A model generated the notes under the pieces. That model was not told where the DNA came from, searched no databases, and worked only from the letters and a program-made list of their open reading frames with translations. Of a stretch of 64,000 nucleotides of DNA, positions 29,270 to 41,169 are shown one piece after another. The translations under genes and the position numbers were made by a program. Every line of letters begins with the position of its first letter. The first letter of the stretch is position 1. This DNA is from Anaeromyces robustus (taxonomy: Eukaryota; Neocallimastigomycota; Neocallimastigomycetes; Neocallimastigales; Neocallimastigaceae): positions 42,922-106,921 of the forward strand of contig MCFG01000244.1 of assembly GCA_002104895.1 (NCBI GenBank), written 5' to 3'.

Positions 29270-30070
29270 TTTCTAGTCTCTTCTTGATGGAAGATTAATA
29301 TTAACGAGCAATTGTGAAAATATTTATTAATAGGGATTCCTTTAGTCTAACAAAAAAATTATTAATAGGGAGTAGGCCAACATATTCAAGTCTCAAACTG
29401 ACTGAATATTCATCTGTAGGTAAATTCTTACTTGAAAGAAATGACAAAGAGTATATCTTCAAGTAAAAATGATGCAAAATGGGTTGTTATATGAGTTTTT
29501 CATTAATTAAGGAAACCCGTATATTAGAGGCCTCAATCCTCTATTATACAACTGCTGATCCTTACCTAAAGATAAATGCGTAAATAACCCTTTAGTTTTA
29601 AAAAAAAATGTCAAACTGACTAACTTTAGTAAATATTTTCCCGTCCAATATATGATTAAACTATCTTAATATGAAAATGTCTCTTATCTTTGTTAAATGG
29701 AAAAGTTATTTTCTCTTTGATTTATATAAACTTGAATATACCAAGGGTATATCAAAGCTGATAATAAAGTGAGATAGGCAAGCAATATTAATGCAAGCCC
29801 TCTTCTGAGGACCTGTACTTCCATTCAATTGAATTGCTCAGAAGAGGTTGAATGCCTGCCTGTTTATAAACGGCGACATTAAGGTCATTTTACAACTCCA
29901 TGATATCTTACTCATATTCAAATTGGGCATTATGTACAATGGTAATGTTTGGTAAAATTTCTAAGGTATTAATTACTACTCCTTAGACTTGGTGAATGAG
30001 TACGACATTATGTTCCATGATAATGTCAATTTATGAAGTCTCTATAATAATTGTTCTTTTTTCTAATAAT
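29270..30070. other. GC-richer patch, unidentified relic or ncRNA
   Basis: This 0.8-kb stretch is visibly less AT-biased than all DNA around it and has no long open frame on either strand. It contains an inverted repeat: CCTCTTCTGAG (29799-29809) and its exact complement CTCAGAAGAGG (29837-29847), with looser pairing extending outward to AGGCAAGC (29776) and GCCTGCCT (29854). Composition unlike its surroundings suggests a decayed mobile element, pseudogene or structured RNA gene. I do not recognise the family. Confidence 0.45.
29776..29862. repeat. Extended inverted repeat / possible hairpin
   Basis: The 11-bp perfect arms described for the GC-richer patch are extended by partly matching outer arms. 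The 27-base spacer contains its own palindrome ATTCAATTGAAT. Confidence 0.7.
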
Positions 30071-30309
30071 ATGTATAAGCTGGATATGCAGAAAATGTGA
30101 TATTTGTATTTTTTTATTTTTTTATTTATTTTTACTTATGATGTATTTCTGCATATTATTACTGTGTATTGTAAATTACTTTTGCATTTTCATTGTAATT
30201 TTTTTTCGTTTATTATAGCTTATGTAATTAATTATTATATGAGTTGATTCATTCATACATTAATTAATTAATATTTACTTCTTTATAATCTTTTGATATT
30301 TATGATTAC

Positions 30310-30354
30310 TCTATCGATTATTATGGAAATCTGATTTCCATAATAATCGATAGA
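30310..30354. repeat. Perfect 45-bp palindrome
   Basis: Two exactly complementary 22-base arms (30310-30331 and 30333-30354) surround a single central T. The arms run TCTATCGATTATTATGG..AAATC. With almost no loop, this can form a cruciform in DNA or a long hairpin in RNA. It lies at the edge of the GC-richer patch. Confidence 0.95.
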
Positions 30355-30360
30355 TTACTT

Positions 30361-31467
<1,107 letters not shown>

Positions 31468-31977
31468 ATAAATTAATATTTAATATATATTATTAAATAT
31501 TTAATATAATATTATTATAATACAATTTTTGTTGATATAATGTATTGTTGTATAAAAAAAGTCAATTTGTAAAGGATTATATAGAAAGGAAGAAGTTATA
31601 AGGTAATAAATTTTTTTTTTTTTTTACTTTTAATATATTTTTATATATTATTTAAAAATATATAAAAATATACTAAAACTTTCATTTAACTAATTTTTTT
31701 ATATAACATTAGCAGTTTATTGATTAATTATATTTATATAGTATAAAAAAATTAATGAATAAAATAAAATATGAAAATAAAAAAAAAAAAAACTACTAAA
31801 AGTTGGAAAATTAAATTTTTATGATGTTGATGTTTGTCCCAGAATAAACTTGGGTTCTTCTGGATAACGAGAATTCGCGAAGTAGATTTTAATTTATCTA
31901 GTAGATCTTGCTAGAAGGAATATCATCTTTTGAAAAAAAATTTTCTTATTTGGTACCCATATTGTGGTGAGAAGAAT
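31468..31977 (+). repeat. Direct repeat, copy A
   Basis: About 510 bp match copy B at 32104-32627 in order and orientation, with scattered substitutions and homopolymer length changes. Landmarks shared by both are AAGGATTATATAGAAAGGAA, AGAATAAACTTGG.TTCTTCT, AGATCTTGCTAGAAGGAATA and CCCATATTGTGGTGAGAA. Confidence 0.9.
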
Positions 31978-32036
31978 GAGTATTTGTATCTCTTTCTTTT
32001 TAAAAATCTTGCAAAACCCAATGAAAAAACTTGAAA
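31978..32036 (-). repeat. Inverted fragment joined to repeat copy A
   Basis: Just where copy A should continue, the sequence instead reads as the reverse complement of 32627-32691, the stretch that follows copy B. Landmarks are TATTTGTATCTCTTTCTT and AACCCAATG.AAAAACTTGAA. The region is therefore a duplication with an inversion at its inner end. Confidence 0.88.
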
Positions 32037-32103
32037 AAAAATATTAAAAAATATTATAAACTTTATCATTGTTATTTTGAAGTTTTATTTTTATTAGTTA
32101 ATT

Positions 32104-32627
32104 ATAAATTAATATTTAATGTTATTAAATATTTAATATAATATTATTATCATATTTATTTTTGTTGATATATAATGTATTGTTGTATGAAAAAAATCAA
32201 TTTGTAAAGGATTATATAGAAAGGAAGAAGTTATAATGTAATAAATTTTTTTTTTTTTTACTTTTAGTAAATTTTTATATATTATTTAAAAATATATAAA
32301 AATATACTAAAACTTTCATTTAACTAATTTTTTTATATAACATTAACAATTTATTTATTAATTATATTTATATATAGTATAAAAAATTAATGAATAAAAT
32401 AAAACATGAAAAAAAAAAAAAAAAAAAAAAAAACTACTGAAAATTGGAAAATTAAATATTTATGATAATGATGATGTTTTAGATATTTGTCCAAGAATAA
32501 ACTTGGTTTCTTCTGGATAACGAAAATTCGAAGTAGATTTTAATTTATTTAATAGATCTTGCTAGAAGGAATATTATCTTTTGAAAAAAATTTTCTTATT
32601 TGCTACCCATATTGTGGTGAGAAAAAT
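32104..32627 (+). repeat. Direct repeat, copy B
   Basis: Partner of copy A at 31468-31977. Copy B runs on without a break into the coding relic at 32559-33150. Confidence 0.9.
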
Positions 32628-33150
32628 TCAAGTTTTTCCATTGGGTTTTTAATTACAACATTTTTAAAGAAGAAAGAGATACAAATACTCAGTTTTATTG
32701 AAGGAAGATTAAAGGTAGCATTTTTCTTAAACATTGTAGATAAACAATTTGAAATTTCTTTAGATTCAGACATGGACTATAAAAATAATATCTATTATCT
32801 GATGCTTAATGCTTTCCTTGATGGGCGTTATGCATTCGAAAAAATAAGGATTATAATAAGGATTATTTGATAATAGAGATAATGGCATGAGCAATTTTTC
32901 AAAAGTTCATCGGAGTCACTTTTTTTCTGTTAATTGAGGGGCTGTTGCACTTTCTTCTTATTATTATACCTATCATGAATATATTTTTTCCAAATTCTTC
33001 TCTATTGATATGATAATTATAGAAATTTTTAAGGAAATATCATGAGTATCGATGTCGAATAGATAAGGTATAGAATATATTCTGACATGGATTCGAATAA
33101 CATTCTTAGAAATGGGGTGTTATTCGTTGAATTAAAGAGACTAGAGATTT
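32470..33150 (+). pseudogene. Decayed coding fragment, family unknown
   Basis: The stretch has protein-like composition in segments of different frames. Examples are a 103-codon frame at 32559-32870 (with ICYPYCGEKN and LDSDMDYKNN) and a final segment reading SDMDSNNILRNGVLFVELKR then a stop near 33150. In-frame stops and shifts separate these segments, so no intact product is expected. The 5' part is duplicated in repeat copy A, showing that the locus was rearranged after or during decay. I do not recognise the family; a dead gene or a retroelement gag-like remnant are both possible. Confidence 0.5.
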
Positions 33151-35568
33151 AATACCATTTCTTCTTCTTTTTTATTTATTATTATTATATATATATATAT
33201 ATTTTTTACTTTATATTAATATTTTTTTAAACATGTATGTATTTTTAAATTAATTATTATAAATATAAATTAATACTAAATATAAAAAAAAAATATTTGT
33301 TTAAGAGTATGATAATCAGAATAAAAATTGATCGAAGTATAGAGGAAATATGGACTATGGTATATTTTTTTATGGATATTTTAAATATTTATTTTGAATA
33401 TTTTTTTTTTTATTTTAACATATATATAGAATATAATTAATATTTGGGTTTTAAGCATTTTTTAATATAAATTATAGATTTTCTTAGTTATTATAATATA
33501 AAGTTTTTTTTTTGTTGTTTTTTTTGTTATTTTGTTTTGTTTTGTTTTTTAAGTTTATTGTTTTTTACTTTTCTTTTTCAAAAAAAGTAATTTATTATAT
33601 TATTGACATTTAATTATTTGATGATAATATATATAATAATATATATTGATATATATTATATTATATTTTACATTCACATTTTTGACATTTATTATTGATA
33701 CTTTTTTTATATTCTTTTTCTCTCTCTCTCTCTCTCTTTTTTTTTTTTTTTTCCTAATATAGTATAATTGAATAATTAATTAATAGTAGGAATTAATAGA
33801 TAAATAATTAATATAAAATAATATTTGCTATTGTTTTTTTTTTAAATAAATACTAATAAAAGTGGGTAACACAAAATTTCTATTCATATAATTATTATAC
33901 ATTTTTATAAGTAATAATATATATTGCAATATACTGGCGAAGCTTATTACTATATTGACCAATAAATTAAATAAAAAGATTATTCATAGTTAAAAAATGG
34001 AATCCACATTTAATATCATTAAATATGTATATATTAATAAATGAAATAATTAAAATGAAAAAAGTATTTTTACATATTCAAATATGAAATACTAAATAAT
34101 ATTATTAACACTTTTATATATATAGATATACACTTGTTATATATTTATGATTTTTACTATTTATTATTATTTATAATATAATTATAAAATTTTCTATCAA
34201 AGTAATGCTTAATAGAAAATTTTATATTTTATAATGAATAATTTATATGAATAATAACATTTTTTTTTTGTAGTAGTTATGCTTTAGTGGTTATACTTAA
34301 AAAAATAATAAAGTTTTTTTTTTTTTTTTTTTTAATATAGTTCTTTCAATGTTTTTTTTTTATTAAGTATAACTTATAAAAATAATAATAATAAAAAAAA
34401 ACTTTAAGTATTATATATATGTGAATGTATTATAAAATTTTAGAGATTAATTTTTGAATATATAATAATAAAAAAATAAATTAAATATATAGTTATAATA
34501 TAATATAGGTATATAACATATAATAATGATTAACAGTCAATTAATTTTCTAATCATTTATAATAAGAGTAAATTTTAATTATTTATTATTAGTATTTATA
34601 TTTAGTAGTATTTTAATACTTTTTGAGTTTTTAAAGTTTTTTGGAATATCTTGATATTTTTTTAAAAATTTCATTTTAAAAAGAAATGAAAAAGAAAAGA
34701 AAAAATTATTAGAAAGCTAAAAACTGTTATGCATACTTTTATGAATAATAACAGATTTATTGTCTATATGTTGATATATATACGAACGGCCTCTTACTTT
34801 TTTTTTTTTTTTTTTTTCTTAAAATGACAAGAGAAAAAAAAAGACAAGAAAATTTTATAGTATCTTAAACTCAATCTATTAAAATGGGGTTATTAACATT
34901 TAATTATTTTAAGTGTTTAAATATTTCAATTTCACAACAATAATGATCAATAACTAGTAGTGGAAATATATTTATGTTATTATATATCATTTAGATAAAT
35001 AAATCAAAAACTAAAGACTAGAGAATATGTAAAAATTTCATTCCTAAGAAAACAAGAATGATTAATATTATTATAATGTATAATGTTTATTATATTTATT
35101 GTTTATATTAATAAAAAAAAATAAAACCAATATTAATGAATTATAAAATAAAATATCAATTATTTCTATATAAAGATAATATTTGTTTATTTAGACTAAT
35201 GTTATTTATTTATTTATTTATTTATTGAATATTATTTATTTATTTTATTTATTTATTTATTTATTTGTTTATTTATTTATTTATTTATTAATAATTAATA
35301 AATTAATAAATTATAAATTTAATTAATTTCAAAATAATAATAAGAATGTTATTAATAATAATAATAAAAAAACGAAAAGAAAAACACAAAAAAAATAAAG
35401 AAGAAACAAAAATCAAATAACGATCAAATATTCATATATTAATTTATATATTATTAATATATTGATATTATTAGTTTTAATTAAACGCTTTTAATTGATT
35501 TACAATTTTAAATAATGTGTTAATATATAAATTAATTAATTAAAAATTAAAAGAATTTTTTTATTTTT

Positions 35569-35603
<35 letters not shown>

Positions 35604-37564
35604 AAATAAAATCATTTAAAAATAAAACCTAAAAAAATTTTTTACTTCATAATAAAAAATGAAATGATTATTATAGGAAAAATAATAATTATTTAATAGA
35701 TAAAAGAATAAGAAAAATAATTAATAATATTCAATAATAATTATGATTATATTGTGATTATTATTATTATATCAAAGAATGATTTTATTAAAATACTTTT
35801 TTTCATATTCAAAGGTAAATTTAATAATACATTTCAAAATGTTTAAAAATGCATTAAATCCAATTAAAAAAAAAAAAAACATTATATTCATTTGATGATA
35901 ATTTTTATCCTTGAATACATTATTATTATTATTATTCATTTATAAAATATATATATTAATTAATAAATTAATTAAATACTCCAGTTGATTTTTTATTTTT
36001 AAAGATATAATTATTTTTTTCATTTTATTTTTTTATATGGTAAAATAAAATATATCAATTATTAGATATAATTAATAATATATATTACCATAAATTATTA
36101 TATATTTTATATTACAATATACTACAAATATACAGTTTTATTATAAATAAAAAATACTTTTTATCATATAGATATTGTTATAATTATACTTTTTTCTTAT
36201 TACTATTTGTTTATATTTATATCATTTATATATAATGATGAATTATTGTTATTAAATTATAATAAGTATTTAATTATTAATGATAATATATATATATTTT
36301 TTTCTATTATAAGATCTTTTATCCTTTTTTTTTTTTTTTTTTTTACTTTTTTACTTTTTTACTTTTTTACTTTACAGTTAGTAATTTTATCATCATAATT
36401 ATGAAGTATCTTTTAAATATTAAGAAAAATAATATATAGTAAAATAAATATAATGATAAATGCTACAATATAATAAAATATATTATACCATTTTTTAATT
36501 ATTTTTCAATTTAATTATTAATCAATTTTATTTTTAATTTTTTTCTTTTTTTTTTTTTTTTTTTTTAATTATTAATTAATTAATATAATTATAATAAATA
36601 AACATTATAAAGGCTTTTAAATATAAATATATATTATTATATATTATTTAATTAAATTCTACTGATTATTATTAATTTAAAATTAATTATATATTATAGT
36701 TTAATGGATAATATATCTATAAAATAATATAATAATGAAATTAAAAAAAGTTAAGAATTATTAATAAATAAAAAAATACATATAAAAGAAAAAGAATACT
36801 TACATTTTTTTTGTTTTCTTTTTTTTTTTTTACTTTTTTTTTTAGTTTTGGTTTTCTTTTTTCATCATATTTATAATATTATTTTTTTTGATTTACTTTT
36901 ATACTTTTGCTTTGAAACCAAAATAAGAAAATTTTTTTAATATTAAATATAATAGTTTATTTCAATTTTTTATATTAATTTCAGTATAGTACATATTTAA
37001 ATTTAATAATAATACTTCAAAATCTATTAAATATTCACAAATATATGAAAGAATTTTTGGAGATTTTAATATTTTCATACAATTAATTAAATTTTGATAT
37101 AACGCAACTAATATATAAAAGATATGATATAAGATTTAAAATAAATAAATTTTAAATAGAAATTCATATTATAATATTAATTTCATGATAATTTTTTAAA
37201 ACTATCTTTTTATTTATATTATTTCAACATATCTTTGTAATATTATTTAAAAGAAAAAAAAAAAAAGAGGAAAGAAAAGCAAGAGCAACATTTCATATTA
37301 TATTATATTATATTATGTTATGTTATATTATATAATTTCTTTTATAAGTTAGAAAAAAAAAAAGATAAAAAAAATTTCAAATATCTTTATTTATCATTAT
37401 TGATATTAATAGAGTTTTTTTTTTTAGTAATAAATAAGTTAAAAAGAAAAAAAAAAAAAATTAAATAAATTTAAATAATTTATTTTATAATAAAACTCTT
37501 TATACTATATTTTTTGTAAATACATACTTTTTTCATTTTATTTTCGTATTAATAAAAAATCAAA
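33151..37564. other. 4.4-kb AT-rich intergenic DNA
   Basis: No gene is supported. Contents: a (CT)n stretch near 33719-33737, oligo-T near 34315 and 34798, (ATTT)n near 35205-35290, oligo-A near 35572-35602, a TTTTTAC array near 36344-36374, and a (TATTA)n-like array near 37300-37330. It ends in the upstream region of the second ZIP gene. Confidence 0.55.
34183..34226. repeat. Inverted repeat, 15-bp arms
   Basis: TATAAAATTTTCTAT (34183-34197) and its exact complement (34212-34226) flank a 14-base loop. Confidence 0.85.
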
Positions 37565-39071
37565 ATGAAATTATCATATCTTGTATTATTCCTTTTTATG
37601 TTAATATGGAAAGCTCAAGCTGCAAGTAATTATATATTTTATAATTCATTAGTAAAACTTTTACTATATATGACATAATATATAATTTATATTTTATGTA
37701 AACATAGAACGATTTAAAAATAATATTTTAATAATATATAATAATTTTTGTTTATATATTTATTTTTATCATATGCATATAGTTACTATTGTTGAAAAAC
37801 ACCATGTAGGAAAAAATATTATAGTTATCATTTTAGGTGTAGCAATTATTTTCTTATTTTCATTTACTGGTACTATCTTTCCAATTCTTTTGAAAAAAAA
37901 GTAAGCTTTAATTTTTTTTTTTTATATATTTTCAACTTTATTTTTTTTTATTTTTTTTATTATATATGTATAAATTTGTGTATTCCTGTAAATTCTATTA
38001 ATATTCATAATTTATTAATATTTGTATTTGTAATTGAATATATAAAATTCTTCTAAAATTTATTTATATATATAATTAATAATAACAATATGTGTACTTT
38101 TTTTTTTTTTTTTTATTATATATATATTTTATCTATTCTATAAATTTTTATAAAATATTATTTCTGCAAAACTTAGGAAATATATTCGTATAGATAGTGT
38201 ATTGTTTGGTTCAATTAAAATTTTTGGAGTTGGTATTATTGTTGGTGTAGCTTTCATTCATATGTTAATTCCAGGAGATCAACTTTTAATTTCAAACAAT
38301 TCACCTCATTTCTTTAGAGAAGAGCATCCTCACTTTTGTGGTGCTTTAGTCATTATTGGTATTGTTTTTGCACATCTTATTCAAGTTTTAACCTCTCATA
38401 TTCTTCAAACTAAAGTTATTAAAAAGAAACCCAAAAATAATGTTAATAATACTGGTGTTGGTAGTGATAGTGAAAAAACTTTAAGTATTACTTCAATGAA
38501 AGAAATATCAGATAATAAACCAAGAGATGCTACTGCTAGTGATATTTGTTGTTTAGAAGCTAGAGATTTTAATGATGAAGTTGATAAAAGAGAAAAACAA
38601 ATTGTTTTTTACCTTGTTGAATTAAGTGTTGCTATTCACTCTATTTTAATTGGATTTGCTTTTGGTTTAACTAATGTAAATAAAATTATTCCATTAACCT
38701 TTGCATTACTTTTCCATCAATTCTTTGAAGGTATGGCTATTTCAACTATTTTTCTTGAAGCTAAATTTACACGTATAAAGCCATATATTGTTATGATTGG
38801 TTTATTTACATTAACTTTACCTATTGGTGCTTTTATTGGTATTATTGTTCGTGAATCTTTCAATGATGATGATCCAACTTCTATTGCCATTCAAGGTTGT
38901 ATTGATATTATAGCTTCTGGTATTCTTATTTATGATTCTCTTGCAAATATTCTTTCAAGCCATACTAATTCAAAAATTTGGAATACCATGAGTATTGGTA
39001 AAAAAGCTATTCAAATGATATGTTTCTATTGTGGTCTTTTCACAATGGCTCTTATAAATACTTTTATTTAG
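37565..39071 (+). CDS. ZIP-family metal transporter, paralogue 2
   Basis: Three exons (37565-37625, 37783-37900, 38177-39071) join to 357 residues. Intron phases (1 then 2) are the same as in the ZIP gene at 26698, so the two arose by duplication. The signal-like start is MKLSYLVLFLFMLIWKAQA. Segment IV has VAIHSILIGFAFG (His214-Ser215) and segment V has LFHQFFEGMAIS (HQFFEG 240-245), the metal-transport residues. Unlike its paralogue it lacks both the His/Asp-rich N-terminal stretch and the His-rich central loop; the loop is Lys/Asn/Ser-rich with a CC pair. This suggests different metal sensing or specificity. Expected to move zinc or iron toward the cytosol. Confidence 0.94.
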
Positions 39072-39241
39072 ATTTATTTTATATATATATTTAGTTCATT
39101 TACGTATACATATATAACATATATATTAGATAAATTTATTTTTTTTAATAGAAATTATAATTAAAATATATATATATATATTTATATATATAAAAGTAAA
39201 AAAAAAAAAAAAAAAAAGAAAAAAGAAAGAAAGAAAGAAAG

Positions 39242-39273
<32 letters not shown>

Positions 39274-39323
39274 AGAAATATTAAACTATAGTTTATATAT
39301 TTTTAATATTTATTTATTTATTA

Positions 39324-39363
<40 letters not shown>

Positions 39364-40159
39364 TTTTATATACACAATTTTTTTTTTATTCTGATATAAA
39401 TTTATATAATATATTAAGATATAAATAATAAATATATATTATTTATATTATTTATTATAACTATACAAAACCTTATTAATAAATTTTTATTAAAACTTTT
39501 CTGTTTACTAGTTCATTTTTAATTTATATAATATATATATATAAAACTATTATGTTATTAATATAATAGTATATTAAGCCTTTTCTATAGAAAAATAGAT
39601 ATATTATATATACTATATATATAATATATTTATAATAATTATTAATAAAAAAAAATAATTATAAATAATACCAAAAACATATACTTTATTCTTTCTTATT
39701 ATAATTATTTCTTTCTTTTTCTTTTTCTTTTTTTTTTTTTTTTAAAAAAAATTTTATTTAATTGTATGTCTGTTTTATTTTTTTTTTTTTCCTAATTATT
39801 ATAAAATACAATAATAAAAACTTTTTTTTTTTTCTTTTTTAACTATATGTAGAGAAAAAAAAAAGTAAATAAATAAATAAATAAATAAATACTTTATTAA
39901 AAAAATAAAATAAAAAAATTAATTATTTCAATTAATATATAATAATAAAAATTTAAAAATATTCAACTATGAAATAAATAAATTATCATAGATATTACAT
40001 TGTGTAATTTAATAGTTGAGTATTTTAAGTTTTTTTTTTTTTTTTTTTTCTATTGTAAATTTTAAAATTTTAGATATATATTTTGTAATTCATAAAAATA
40101 AAAACTTTATTATTTTTAAATATAAATACATTAAAAATATTAAAAAAAAATAAAATTTT
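39072..40159. other. AT-rich intergenic DNA downstream of ZIP gene 2
   Basis: Homopolymers and short repeats, including a GAAA array near 39221-39245 inside a long A tract, (AT)n near 39322, and oligo-T near 39349. No gene seen. Confidence 0.55.
39956..40026. repeat. Inverted repeat, 15-bp arms, 41-base spacer
   Basis: AAAATATTCAACTAT (39956-39970) pairs with 40012-40026 with one G-T type mismatch. Confidence 0.75.
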
Positions 40160-40425
40160 TGTTCTACCTACAGGAAATTTAAGAATATTCGAAGAAGGTT
40201 TAAAACCTCTTTCATGAAGTAAATATTTTTTATCATTCATTAGAAAGTGATTTTAATTGTTGGTCTTGGGTTTCACCAGCTTTGTTAGAGGGATGTCTAG
40301 CACCGATAACGTGTGGCTCACGGATATAAATTCAGCAATTATTGTACAAAAGTTGGGAAAGCCGAAGACTGACGTTCAGTATGGCAGTCCAGTAAGGGAC
40401 ACATTACCTAATTATTAAAAAAATT
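40160..40425. other. GC-richer island, unidentified
   Basis: About 265 bp have clearly higher G+C than the flanks. On the plus strand there are protein-like stretches in two frames, such as FNCWSWVSPALLEGCLAPIT (about 40253-40312) and, overlapping in another frame, VWLTDINSAIIVQKLGKPKT (about 40311-40370). Stops and frame changes interrupt them. It may be a dead gene fragment, a mobile-element piece or a structured RNA; I compared it by eye with RNase P, SRP and U3 hallmarks and saw no match. Confidence 0.4.
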
Positions 40426-41169
40426 GTTGTTGGTCGTATTAATGATTATATATAAAATTTTTATTATTATAATTTTTTTCATATGGAATGCTTAATAATA
40501 AAGTTAATATAAAAGATGGATAAATAACTTTATTTTTACTTTATTATATTTTATTATATTATATATATATTTCTCTAATATGTAAAAAAATGTTAAGTTT
40601 ATTATAGATATTTATTTATTTATTTTTTTCTTCTATAAATAAAAAAAAATGAAAAATTATAATGAAAAAAAAAAAAAAAAAGCCTAAAAAAAAATGTAAA
40701 TCAAATAAATTCAGTCTTGGTATATAATATTATAATAAATAATAATAAAATAAAATTATAAACATTTCATAATAATAAATAAAAAAATTGAAGAAAGAAA
40801 ATTATATATATTAATACATATATTTTTTTTCTTTAGATTTTTAATTTCCGGTAAACAATAGCTTTATATTTATTATTTAAAGCTATTGTTTTAAAACAAA
40901 ATAAAGTCAAAAAAAAAAAATAAAATAAATAAATAAAGTATTATTTTAAAATTATATATATATATTTAATAAATCAATATATTATAAATAAAAATATATC
41001 AATATATGTTATTCTTATTTTGTTAAAGTAATGTAACTAAGAAGCAATATTAACGTAATATATGTAAGATTATTTTAAAAAACAAAACAAACAAAACCAA
41101 AATAAAACAAAACAAAACAAACAAATAAACAACAAATAAACAAATATTTATCTATTCTATACTATAATT
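40426..41169. promoter_or_regulatory. Upstream region of ankyrin gene 1
   Basis: AT-rich DNA with an inverted repeat at 40853-40891 and, directly before the ATG at 41170, an A-rich leader with AAACA repeats (about 41080-41145). Promoter elements cannot be pinned down. Confidence 0.4.
40853..40891. repeat. Inverted repeat, 14-bp arms
   Basis: AAACAATAGCTTTA (40853-40866) and its exact complement (40878-40891) surround an 11-base loop, about 280 bp before the ankyrin gene start. Confidence 0.85.
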
